Position numbers and translations under genes: made by a program | NCBI GenBank assembly: GCA_002431635.1 | Contig: DJGH01000013.1 | Coordinates: 1-12,673 of the forward strand | Origin: Petrotoga sp. UBA5851 | Lineage (GTDB): Bacteria; Thermotogota; Thermotogae; Petrotogales; Petrotogaceae | Length of the DNA stretch: 12,673 nt | Direction: 5' to 3' | Shown: positions 1-6,335 of the stretch, in pieces | Numbering within the stretch: position 1 is the first letter of the stretch | How the letters are laid out: the number at the start of each line of letters is the position of its first letter | Notes under the pieces: generated by a model | What the model saw: only the letters and a program-made list of their open reading frames with translations | What the model was told of the DNA's origin: nothing | Database searches by the model: none

Positions 1-50
1 GACTGGGGTTTCCTTTTATTATTCCGTTTTTTCGTGTTTTGGTTCTTAAT

Positions 51-87
51 AAAAAATCAACCTGGATTTTTTATTATTCCAGGTTGA
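51..87 (-). terminator. Intrinsic terminator of the purA-SdpI unit
   Basis: A perfect 10-bp stem (57-66 pairs with 78-87, arms TCAACCTGGA/TCCAGGTTGA) with an 11-base loop is followed, in the minus-strand direction, by six T residues (positions 56-51). It begins 13 bases past the stop codon of the SdpI-family gene. On the plus strand the stem is not followed by a T run, so it acts on leftward transcripts. Positions 1-50 are T-rich on the plus strand and carry no gene I can support. Confidence 0.9.
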
Positions 88-99
88 AAAATATTTACT

Positions 100-480
100 T
101 CAGTAATCATTGTCAGATTTTTTTTCGCCAGTTTTATAAAATTTCTTTCTAAGAGCAATTTCTGTAAAAGGTATAACCAAAAGCAGTACGGCTATTTGGA
201 CATATATCATCGCAAACATAAGCTTCTGGTAAATACTTATGGGCTGAAGCGCAAAAGCAAGAATTATTGATACAGCAGCTGTTATAAATCCACTTTTTAT
301 CCAAAACCTTCCTGAGTACTCATTAGCAAACTTCCAAGTATCCAGGTTTTTAGTCGACATTGGAGACCTGTAACCGATGAGAGAATTGATTCCTTTCGGA
401 GTCTTTTTTGATAGCATATATCCGAATCCAATCATTGTCAGCGAAATCAGTACAGTAAATATCAGGGATATAATAAGCAT
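100..480 (-). CDS. SdpI-family small integral membrane protein
   Basis: A 126-residue protein with three predicted transmembrane helices (about residues 2-23, 60-78 and 87-110). Between helices 1 and 2 lies the family signature: a P-K-G-N stretch, then GYRSPMS (about 36-42), K-N, and W-K-F-A-N (about 49-53). This matches the C-terminal domain of SdpI, the Bacillus immunity and signalling protein for the SdpC toxin. The present protein contains only that domain, as do many family members that have no known toxin partner. I chose ATG at 480 over an in-frame GTG at 492 because GGAGGATAAA sits directly before the ATG and would be part of the coding sequence otherwise. It starts 24 bases after the purA stop and is probably cotranscribed with purA. 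No sdpC or sdpR-like gene is visible, so an immunity role is not supported here. Confidence 0.85.
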   Translation of the reverse strand: MLIISLIFTVLISLTMIGFGYMLSKKTPKGINSLIGYRSPMSTKNLDTWKFANEYSGRFWIKSGFITAAVSIILAFALQPISIYQKLMFAMIYVQIAVLLLVIPFTEIALRKKFYKTGEKKSDNDY

Positions 481-504
481 TTTATCCTCCACACATAAAT
501 AATA

Positions 505-1737
505 TTATCTTTTGAATATTTCATCGGTTTTTGGACCATATGAGACAAACTCTACTTTGATTCCCAGATTTTTTTCTATGAATAAGAGATACTCTTCGAA
601 AGTTTTATCTTTCAGGTCGTGCCAGCCTTTTAAATTAACATATACAGGTTTGGCAATAGAAAAATCTTTTGTAGAGTAGGGAATATCTTGGTTGTTATTA
701 TCGATTTCATAGTGGGTGCAGATCTTAACCTCGTCAAAGCCATTTAGAACATCTGCTTTTGTTAGTACAAGCTTGGTTATTTTAGATTTTAGTATAGCAT
801 AACGAAGAGATGGAAGATCAAGCCATCCTGTTCTTCTGGGCCGTCCTGTGGTAGCGCCGAACTCTAGTCCTTTTTCACGTAAGATGGTTCCTTTGTCAGA
901 ACTATCCTCTGTAGGAAAAGGTCCTTCGCCTACTCTGGTTGTATAAGCCTTTACAACGGCATAGACCTCATCAAGTTCTGTTACGCTCAGTCCAAAAGAG
1001 TTTACTCCGTGAGCAGTACATGTGCTTGAAGTGACAAACGGATAAGTGCCGCAGTCAATATCAAGCATGACCCCCTGTGCACCTTCAAAAAGTATTGACT
1101 GCGTATCAAGCATATGGTAGAGTTCAATACTGGTCATCAGATTTACTTTTAAAGACTTTATAAAATTAAATCCTTCCATGAGTTCGTCATAAACCTGCAT
1201 ATCGCTGGAAGTGATTGCTTGACCGTAAAGCTTTTTTTTCATTGAATATAGTTCCGAAAGCTTTATTTTAAGTCTGTTTATATCTAGAAGATCGTAGACT
1301 CTTAATCCTTCTCTGGATGTTTTATCAGTATAAGCAGGACCAATTCCACGTTTTGTTGTACCAACAGGTTCTGAGCGTTGACTTTCAAAGAATTCATCTT
1401 CCTGTTTGTTCCAAGGTAAAACTAAAGATGCTTGCAGATCAAGGTAAAATCGTGCAGAAATACCCTGAAAATCCTTTTCCAGAGTTGACAGTTCTTTTCC
1501 CATCTGTACTAAGTCAATGACCATACCACTCCCAAGGTATCCTTTGGACTGTGTCTCCAAAGAAATAGATGGAAGAAGATGATTAACGTATTTTTTATCT
1601 TTAAAAAAGATTGTATGCCCGGCATTAGAACCTCCTGAAAACCGTGCAACCCAATCATAATTCTTCGAAAAGTAATTAACTATCTTTCCTTTTCCCTCAT
1701 CGCCCCACTGGGCTCCTATGACTGCAATTTTCTTCAT
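505..1737 (-). CDS. purA: Adenylosuccinate synthetase
   Basis: Joins IMP and aspartate using GTP to give adenylosuccinate, the first committed step to AMP, in the cytoplasm. The 410-residue protein has the GTP-binding loop WGDEGKGK (residues 11-18, with catalytic Asp13), NAGHT with catalytic His41, the IMP-binding segment GTTKRGIGPAY (127-137), FEGAQG (218-223, Gln221), TSS (236-238), GATTGRPRRTGWLD (294-307), the guanine-recognising TKAD (326-329) and SYGP near the C-terminus (399-402). It is about 20 residues shorter than the E. coli enzyme. After TSS the usual Asn is replaced: TSSTCTAHG rather than the TSSN-T-AGG type I recall for E. coli. The start at 1737 is set by AGAGGTGAG seven bases upstream; a start further upstream, at 1767, would place this site inside the gene. 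It has its own promoter (1772-1800) and reads into the SdpI-family gene. Confidence 0.97.
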   Translation of the reverse strand: MKKIAVIGAQWGDEGKGKIVNYFSKNYDWVARFSGGSNAGHTIFFKDKKYVNHLLPSISLETQSKGYLGSGMVIDLVQMGKELSTLEKDFQGISARFYLDLQASLVLPWNKQEDEFFESQRSEPVGTTKRGIGPAYTDKTSREGLRVYDLLDINRLKIKLSELYSMKKKLYGQAITSSDMQVYDELMEGFNFIKSLKVNLMTSIELYHMLDTQSILFEGAQGVMLDIDCGTYPFVTSSTCTAHGVNSFGLSVTELDEVYAVVKAYTTRVGEGPFPTEDSSDKGTILREKGLEFGATTGRPRRTGWLDLPSLRYAILKSKITKLVLTKADVLNGFDEVKICTHYEIDNNNQDIPYSTKDFSIAKPVYVNLKGWHDLKDKTFEEYLLFIEKNLGIKVEFVSYGPKTDEIFKR

Positions 1738-1771
1738 TTTCTCACCTCTGATGAATTTCATGAACAATAAT

Positions 1772-1800
1772 ATTATACATCAAAACCTCTATAAAGTGAA
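1772..1800 (-). promoter_or_regulatory. Probable purA promoter
   Basis: On the minus strand a perfect -10 box TATAAT lies at 1777-1772 and TTCACT (four of six matches to TTGACA) lies at 1800-1795, with a 17-base spacer. Transcription would start near 1765, leaving a leader of about 28 bases that carries the AGAGGTGAG ribosome binding site. Confidence 0.6.
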
Positions 1801-1801
1801 A

Positions 1802-1830
1802 TTGACAAAGACAACTTATAGTGTTATAAT
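1802..1830 (+). promoter_or_regulatory. Consensus promoter P1 of the rightward eight-gene operon
   Basis: TTGACA at 1802-1807 and TATAAT at 1825-1830 are separated by exactly 17 bases, a six-of-six match in both boxes for the housekeeping sigma factor. The start would be near 1837, giving an AT-rich leader of about 80 bases before the first gene. Its -35 box is one base away from the -35 box of the divergent purA promoter. Confidence 0.85.
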
Positions 1831-1870
1831 ATAGTATAACACAAGAACAATAATTTTTTTTAGATATAAA

Positions 1871-1879
1871 TGATATAAT
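1871..1879 (+). promoter_or_regulatory. Possible second promoter P2 (extended -10)
   Basis: TGATATAAT is a TGn-extended -10 box with a perfect TATAAT. No good -35 box lies 17 bases upstream (only TAATTT), which extended -10 promoters can tolerate. It would start transcription near 1886 with a leader of about 33 bases. In an AT-rich leader a chance match is possible. Confidence 0.4.
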
Positions 1880-1918
1880 ATATATGAAAATTTTAAAAGT
1901 GTGAAAGGTAGGAAAAAT

Positions 1919-2968
1919 ATGAAAGTAAATATTCTTTCCTCTGCGGGGAAGTTTCCCGGACAGGGCGTTTATTCGGCGTACATGGACTGTGTTTATGTAC
2001 TCAAATCTACAGGTAAGGTTGAAATTACTGAGAATGTTTGGAACAGTGATGCGGTGGTTCAGCATTCGCATACTCCTGACCCTAAGGTTTTTCTACAGAC
2101 ACTTTTCAACAGGAGGAAATCTTTAAATGTTGTAACAGCGCATGTGCTTCCTGATTCTATAAGGGGAAGTATAAGAAATTCATGGATTCTGGCACCTCTA
2201 TTTGGAATATGGCTTAAATGGCTTTATAGTCTTAATGATGTTGTACTTGCTGTCAGTGAAGATGTTGCAGTTGAGCTTCAGAAAAAACTTAATATAAAAA
2301 AAGAAAAAATTTATGTTTTTCCAAATTTTGTCCGGGAAGATTTGTATCTAATTCCCGACGAAAAAATTAAAAGTGAAAAAGTAAGACTGAGAAAGGAGTT
2401 GGGCTTTAAAGATGAAGATTTTATAATAATCGGTGCAGGACAGGTTCAGCCGCGAAAAGGAATAAAAGATTTTGTAGAGGTAGCTGAAAAACTTCCACAG
2501 TTTAAATTTGTATGGGTTGGAGGAAATCCTTTTAAAGATTATACAGAGGGTTATCATGAGATGAAAAAGATAACCGAAAATCATCCTGAAAATGTTTTTT
2601 TTACGGGTACAGTTTCCAGGGAAAAGGTACGAGATTACTATATGTTGTCAGATATAATGTTTTTGCCTTCTTATCAGGAGACTTTTGGTCTGGTAATTGT
2701 TGAAGCTGCAGGGAGCGGACTGCCTTTGTTACTTAGAGATATTCAAGTGTATACTACAATATTTGATGATTGTTATCTTAAGGCATCTGACAATGAGAAG
2801 TTTGTAGATTATATCAACAGGCTGAGCAAGGATAAAGATTTGTATTGCGAAATGTCTTGCAAAGCCAGGAAATTATTTGAAAAGTATAGCAGTTCAAGGG
2901 CAGGTATAAATCTTTTGAATATATACTCTAAGTACTACTATAAAAAATTTGGAAAGAAACTGTTTTGA
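1919..2968 (+). CDS. Family 4 glycosyltransferase, probably adds a sugar to a glycolipid
   Basis: A 349-residue GT-B enzyme. The N-terminal half opens with VNILSSAGKFPGQGVYSAY (residues 3-21), an opening I associate with bacterial enzymes that add a second hexose to monoglucosyl-diacylglycerol (alDGS/LafB/CpoA type). The C-terminal half has the nucleotide-sugar domain: IGAGQVQPRKG (171-181), VGGNPF (200-205), and the EX7E pair Glu254/Glu262 inside SYQETFGLVIVEAAG. It has no signal peptide or clear membrane helix, so it is probably a peripheral enzyme on the inner face of the membrane. ATG at 1919 is preferred over GTG at 1901 because AAAGGTAGG lies just upstream of it. It is the first gene of the operon. 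The GT4 call is firm. The acceptor is inferred from sequence style and from two neighbours resembling monoglucosyl-diacylglycerol synthases. Confidence 0.9.
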   Translation: MKVNILSSAGKFPGQGVYSAYMDCVYVLKSTGKVEITENVWNSDAVVQHSHTPDPKVFLQTLFNRRKSLNVVTAHVLPDSIRGSIRNSWILAPLFGIWLKWLYSLNDVVLAVSEDVAVELQKKLNIKKEKIYVFPNFVREDLYLIPDEKIKSEKVRLRKELGFKDEDFIIIGAGQVQPRKGIKDFVEVAEKLPQFKFVWVGGNPFKDYTEGYHEMKKITENHPENVFFTGTVSREKVRDYYMLSDIMFLPSYQETFGLVIVEAAGSGLPLLLRDIQVYTTIFDDCYLKASDNEKFVDYINRLSKDKDLYCEMSCKARKLFEKYSSSRAGINLLNIYSKYYYKKFGKKLF

Positions 2969-2982
2969 GGTGAGTAAAAATT
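2967..2982 (+). promoter_or_regulatory. Ribosome binding site supporting an ATT start codon
   Basis: GAGGTGAG at 2967-2974 overlaps the TGA stop (2966-2968) of the previous gene and lies five bases before ATT at 2980-2982. The only in-frame standard start nearby, ATG at 3025, has no purine-rich site before it. This is the same GAGGTGAG that precedes purA and that, in a close form (GAGGTGAT), precedes rlmB. Confidence 0.65.
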
Positions 2983-3993
2983 AAAAACAAAAAAAATATT
3001 TTTAATTTCATTTTTGCTGTTATAATGGGTCTTCTGGTGATATTGCTTATAGGCAAGATTACTGATACAAATGTTCTTGAAGAAATTTTTAAAATAAGTC
3101 CGCTTATGATGTTTTTCGGATTCCTGATATTCTGTACAGGGTATGTGGTAGACAGTATAAGAACTATAATTGTATTGAAGGTTTTAGGATACAAAATAAA
3201 TTTTTTTGATGCTTTTTATAATAATGTCATAGGGTGTTTTTTCTCAAATATAACTCCTTTCGCCGCCGGAGGACAACCGCTTCAGGTTTATCATCTTTCT
3301 TCCCTGGGGGTTCCTTCTGAGAAAGGTACAAATTTTGTTATGTCAAGATTTTTGGAAAGTATGGTGACTAATCTTGTAGTATCCTTTATTTTTTATAAGC
3401 CTGTTATTTCTGTTTTACAGGGTAAAGGTGTTACTTCAAAGCTTATAACAGTAGGATTGGTGCTTTCGGTTAGTATTGCTGTGTTTTTCTTTGTGCTTTT
3501 CCTTAATTCGAATATCATTGCAAAGTTTGTAAACTTTCTTGAAAAATCAAAAATTCTTAAGAAAAGGGATCTCAGTGGAAAAATATTCAAATGGAGCGAA
3601 GAGCTTAACGGGAGTATCACGTTCTTATGGAAGGAAAAAATTTATGTCATGGTTCTGGATTTTCTGCTTGGGCTTGCTACACTTGTAATCCAGGCAGGAG
3701 TATTGTTTTTTTTCATAGTGATGCTTACTAAGGTAATGTATACTTTTAATACATTTATGAATATATTTGGCGGGATGACTCTTTTAAATATGGTTGTATA
3801 TTATATTCCCACTCCAGGCGCAAGCGGAGGCACCGAGCTTTTCTATCACTGGTTTGTTGGGGATATCGTGAAAGATTCAGCCATGAGTCTTCAGGCAGTA
3901 TTTGCATGGAGGTGGAGTACATACTATCTGCAAATATTTTTCGGTATGGGAACAATAGTGTTTTACAAACTACTCAGAAAAAGGAAATCATAA
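2980..3993 (+). CDS. LPG-synthase-TM (YbhN/AglD-like) membrane protein, possible lipid flippase
   Basis: A 337-residue polytopic protein of the lysylphosphatidylglycerol-synthase transmembrane superfamily (UPF0104), without the cytoplasmic aminoacyl-transfer domain of MprF. Family marks are the NVIGCFFSNITPFAAGGQPLQ segment (residues about 82-102) with its P-F-A-A-G-G-Q-P loop, and the late TPGASGGTE segment (about 278-286). I count about eight hydrophobic segments. Members lie next to glycosyltransferases in many genomes and are thought to handle lipid-linked substrates. Here it sits between two GT4 genes, 11 bases after one and one base before the next. I start it at ATT 2980, which restores a Lys/Asn-rich cytoplasmic tip (IKNKKN) and the first half of helix 1; starting at ATG 3025 would cut helix 1 and leave no ribosome binding site. 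The exact lipid is unknown. Confidence 0.85.
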   Translation: MKNKKNIFNFIFAVIMGLLVILLIGKITDTNVLEEIFKISPLMMFFGFLIFCTGYVVDSIRTIIVLKVLGYKINFFDAFYNNVIGCFFSNITPFAAGGQPLQVYHLSSLGVPSEKGTNFVMSRFLESMVTNLVVSFIFYKPVISVLQGKGVTSKLITVGLVLSVSIAVFFFVLFLNSNIIAKFVNFLEKSKILKKRDLSGKIFKWSEELNGSITFLWKEKIYVMVLDFLLGLATLVIQAGVLFFFIVMLTKVMYTFNTFMNIFGGMTLLNMVVYYIPTPGASGGTELFYHWFVGDIVKDSAMSLQAVFAWRWSTYYLQIFFGMGTIVFYKLLRKRKS

Positions 3994-3994
3994 A

Positions 3995-5161
3995 ATGAAT
4001 ATAGGTATGTTTTCAGATACATATTATCCGCAAAGAAATGGGGTTGCGACTTCATTAAAACTTTATAAAACAGAGCTTGAACGTATGGGGCATAATGTCT
4101 ATCTTTTTATTCCTAAACTATCCAAAAATGTAGTAAAGGAAGAAAAAACTTATCAGTTTCCGGCAATAAAATTTGCGTTTGAAAAAGATCAGAGATTAGC
4201 AATTCCTATAAAGCTTGATGTTCTCAGGGAAAATAAGTTAAGCCTGGACATAATTCATACCCATACTCCTTTTTCTGTAGGGATAAAGGGTATGTTTACA
4301 GCTCATGATTTCAATATTCCCTGTATAGGTACACATCATACTATGTATGAACATTACAGGCACTATCTTCCAGTATTTATACGTCCAAGTCTAAAACAGA
4401 CTCAAAAGGGTATAAAATACTGGTGTGAAAAGTTGAATAAGGTCATTGCCCCTACGGAAAATATAAGAAAAGTGCTTGAAAGCTATGGCGTTCCAAATGA
4501 GCACATAGTTACTGTTCCAACCGGAATAGATACTTATTCTTTTCGTGATGCTGTAAAATGGGATATACACAAAGAGCTAAGCATACCTTCAGAGAATAAA
4601 GTGTTGCTCTTTGTAGGAAGACTTGCAAAAGAAAAAAACATAGATTTTTTAATTAAAGTATTTCGAAAAGTTCATTCTGAGATTTATAAGTCAACCTTTG
4701 TCATAATCGGCGGAGGGAATGAAACTGAAACTCTCAGACAGCTGGCTTTTGATTTAGGATTGGAAAAGGATGTAGTATTTACTGGTTCTATGTCAAGAGA
4801 CAAGGTTATTGACGCATACAAAGGCTCTGATGTCTTTGTTTTTGCATCTTATACCGAGACACAGGGTCTTGTGGTTCTTGAATCCATGGCTGCCGGTACG
4901 CCAGTAGTTGCGCTAGGAAAGATGGGGGTTTACGATATACTTTCAAACAGTGAAAGCGGCGGTATCATGTTGGAAGATCTAAATGAAGATGATTTTACAG
5001 ACAGTATTCTTAAGATACTAAAAGATGAAAAAATAAAGGATTCATTAGAGCAAAGATGTATTAAATTTGTGGATGATTATTACTCAATTGCTTCAACAGC
5101 AAAACAGATATCAATGGTTTATTCCGAATTAATTGAGAAAAAAGAAAAAATAATCGGCTGA
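3995..5161 (+). CDS. Family 4 glycosyltransferase, monoglucosyl-diacylglycerol synthase-like (copy 1)
   Basis: A 388-residue GT-B enzyme. The N-terminal MFSDTYYPQRNGVATS (residues 5-20) and GTHHTMYEHYRHY (112-124) are typical of the alpha-monoglucosyl-diacylglycerol synthase/MgtA/Ugp-like branch of GT4, which moves glucose or a similar sugar from a nucleotide sugar to diacylglycerol at the membrane. The C-terminal domain has PTGIDTYSF (175-183), LLFVGRLAKEKN (204-215) and the EX7E pair Glu288/Glu296 in TETQGLVVLE, followed by AAGTPVV (299-305). The usual GDGP loop reads GGGNE (239-243). The start follows the previous stop by one base, with AAGGAAA upstream. It is a clear paralog of the next gene, over half identical by eye along the whole length. 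The donor and acceptor are inferred from family only. Confidence 0.93.
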   Translation: MNIGMFSDTYYPQRNGVATSLKLYKTELERMGHNVYLFIPKLSKNVVKEEKTYQFPAIKFAFEKDQRLAIPIKLDVLRENKLSLDIIHTHTPFSVGIKGMFTAHDFNIPCIGTHHTMYEHYRHYLPVFIRPSLKQTQKGIKYWCEKLNKVIAPTENIRKVLESYGVPNEHIVTVPTGIDTYSFRDAVKWDIHKELSIPSENKVLLFVGRLAKEKNIDFLIKVFRKVHSEIYKSTFVIIGGGNETETLRQLAFDLGLEKDVVFTGSMSRDKVIDAYKGSDVFVFASYTETQGLVVLESMAAGTPVVALGKMGVYDILSNSESGGIMLEDLNEDDFTDSILKILKDEKIKDSLEQRCIKFVDDYYSIASTAKQISMVYSELIEKKEKIIG

Positions 5162-5174
5162 TAAGGAGAAAATC

Positions 5175-6335
5175 ATGAATATAGCGATGTTTTCAGATAC
5201 ATATGTTCCTCAGAAAAACGGTGTCGCAACTGCTCTTAAACTTTATAAGGAATCTATGCAGAAGATGGGACACAGAGTATATATGTTTGTTCCAAAACTT
5301 GGTATTGATTCAAAGAGACATGAAGATGATGTTTTTGAGTTTCCAGCATTTAAATTTACCGCTGAAAAGGATCATCGCATAGCTCTTCCCATTTCTACTG
5401 ACATATTTAAAGCCAACAAGCTAGATTTGGATGTTATTCATTCACACAGCCCTTTTTCAATGGGAATAGCAGCCGATCTTGTGGCCAAAGCTCTTGATTT
5501 GCCTTATGTTGGAACTCATCACACCATGTATGAATACTATAGGCATTATGTTCCTTTTATATTCAGACCTTCTCTTAAGCAGGCTCAAAAGCTTATAAGA
5601 AATTGGTGTATCAAACTTGATAAGGTTATTGCACCAACAAAGGATATAAAAGATGTTCTGGTGCAGTACGGCGTTCCCGCAGAACATATAGCGGTTATTC
5701 CGACCGGTATTGATACCTATTCTTTTGACGGACCGGTTTTATGGGATATACGAAAAGAGTATTCAATTGGGGAGGAAGAAAAAATTCTCCTCTTTGTAGG
5801 AAGACTTGCCGAAGAAAAAAATATTGTCTTTCTTATAAAAATGTTCAGCAAGCTTATAAAACAAACTGATCAGAAGTATAAGTTCGTCATCGTTGGCGAT
5901 GGACCGGAAAGGGAGAAACTCGAAGAACTTTCCATAGAGCTTGATCTTCATGATAGTATAATATTTACCGGTGGACAACCTAGGGAAAAGGTTATAGATG
6001 CTTATAAGCAATCTGATCTCTTTGTTTTTGCATCTTATACTGAAACACAGGGATTGGTTGTTCTGGAAGCTATGGCTGCTTGTACTCCGGTTGTAGCGCT
6101 TGGGAAAATGGGAGTAAGAGATCTTCTTTCGCAGAAAGATGCAGGCGGGATAATGATTGATGAACTCAATGAGAATGAGTTCATTGATAGTATTATTAAG
6201 CTTACGCAAAACAAAGAATTATATGAGAAGTATTCTGAAAAGGCCTGCAATTTTGTCAGAAACAATTACTCAATTAACGTTACTGGTCAGAAGATAGTAG
6301 AGGTTTACAGCCAGGCTATTAGAGGGATCAACTGA
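5175..6335 (+). CDS. Family 4 glycosyltransferase, monoglucosyl-diacylglycerol synthase-like (copy 2)
   Basis: A 386-residue GT-B enzyme, tandem paralog of the preceding gene. It shares MFSDTYVPQKNGVATA (5-20), GTHHTMYEYYRHY (113-125), PTGIDTYSF (176-184), LLFVGRLAEEKN (205-216) and the EX7E pair Glu290/Glu298. It differs in keeping the canonical VGDGP loop (240-244) and in having Cys303 where the first copy and most relatives have Gly (AACTPVV). The 98-106 stretch (GIAADLVAK) also differs from the first copy and is nearer to the family norm, so this may be the ancestral-type enzyme and copy 1 the divergent one. AAGGAGA lies seven bases before ATG, the best ribosome binding site in the cassette. 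The TGA overlaps the next ATG by one base (TGATG). Role in glycolipid synthesis is inferred. Confidence 0.93.
   Translation: MNIAMFSDTYVPQKNGVATALKLYKESMQKMGHRVYMFVPKLGIDSKRHEDDVFEFPAFKFTAEKDHRIALPISTDIFKANKLDLDVIHSHSPFSMGIAADLVAKALDLPYVGTHHTMYEYYRHYVPFIFRPSLKQAQKLIRNWCIKLDKVIAPTKDIKDVLVQYGVPAEHIAVIPTGIDTYSFDGPVLWDIRKEYSIGEEEKILLFVGRLAEEKNIVFLIKMFSKLIKQTDQKYKFVIVGDGPEREKLEELSIELDLHDSIIFTGGQPREKVIDAYKQSDLFVFASYTETQGLVVLEAMAACTPVVALGKMGVRDLLSQKDAGGIMIDELNENEFIDSIIKLTQNKELYEKYSEKACNFVRNNYSINVTGQKIVEVYSQAIRGIN

Noticed and set aside
1..87. A plus-strand frame open from the window edge to TGA at 85-87, encoding a very hydrophobic tail
   Set aside because: The sequence is T-rich, which yields Phe and Leu by default, and the frame would end inside the stem of a terminator. 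Another frame ends at 47-49 just before the hairpin. I cannot tell whether any gene enters from the left.
1884..1904. Six-codon leader peptide (M-K-I-L-K-V) before the first glycosyltransferase
   Set aside because: It has no ribosome binding site and no run of a regulatory amino acid, and there is no alternative hairpin in the leader. A chance frame in AT-rich DNA.
1837..1918. Riboswitch or structured leader in the 80-base 5' region of the operon
   Set aside because: The stretch is almost pure A/T with no stable inverted repeat and no conserved riboswitch core that I can see.
1742..2071. 109-codon minus-strand frame across the purA/operon control region
   Set aside because: It runs through the promoter region and the start of the first glycosyltransferase with no supporting start signal.
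5763..6209. 148-codon frame on the minus strand opposite glycosyltransferase copy 2
   Set aside because: Antisense to conserved EX7E-domain codons, no ribosome binding site or promoter, composition unlike a real protein.
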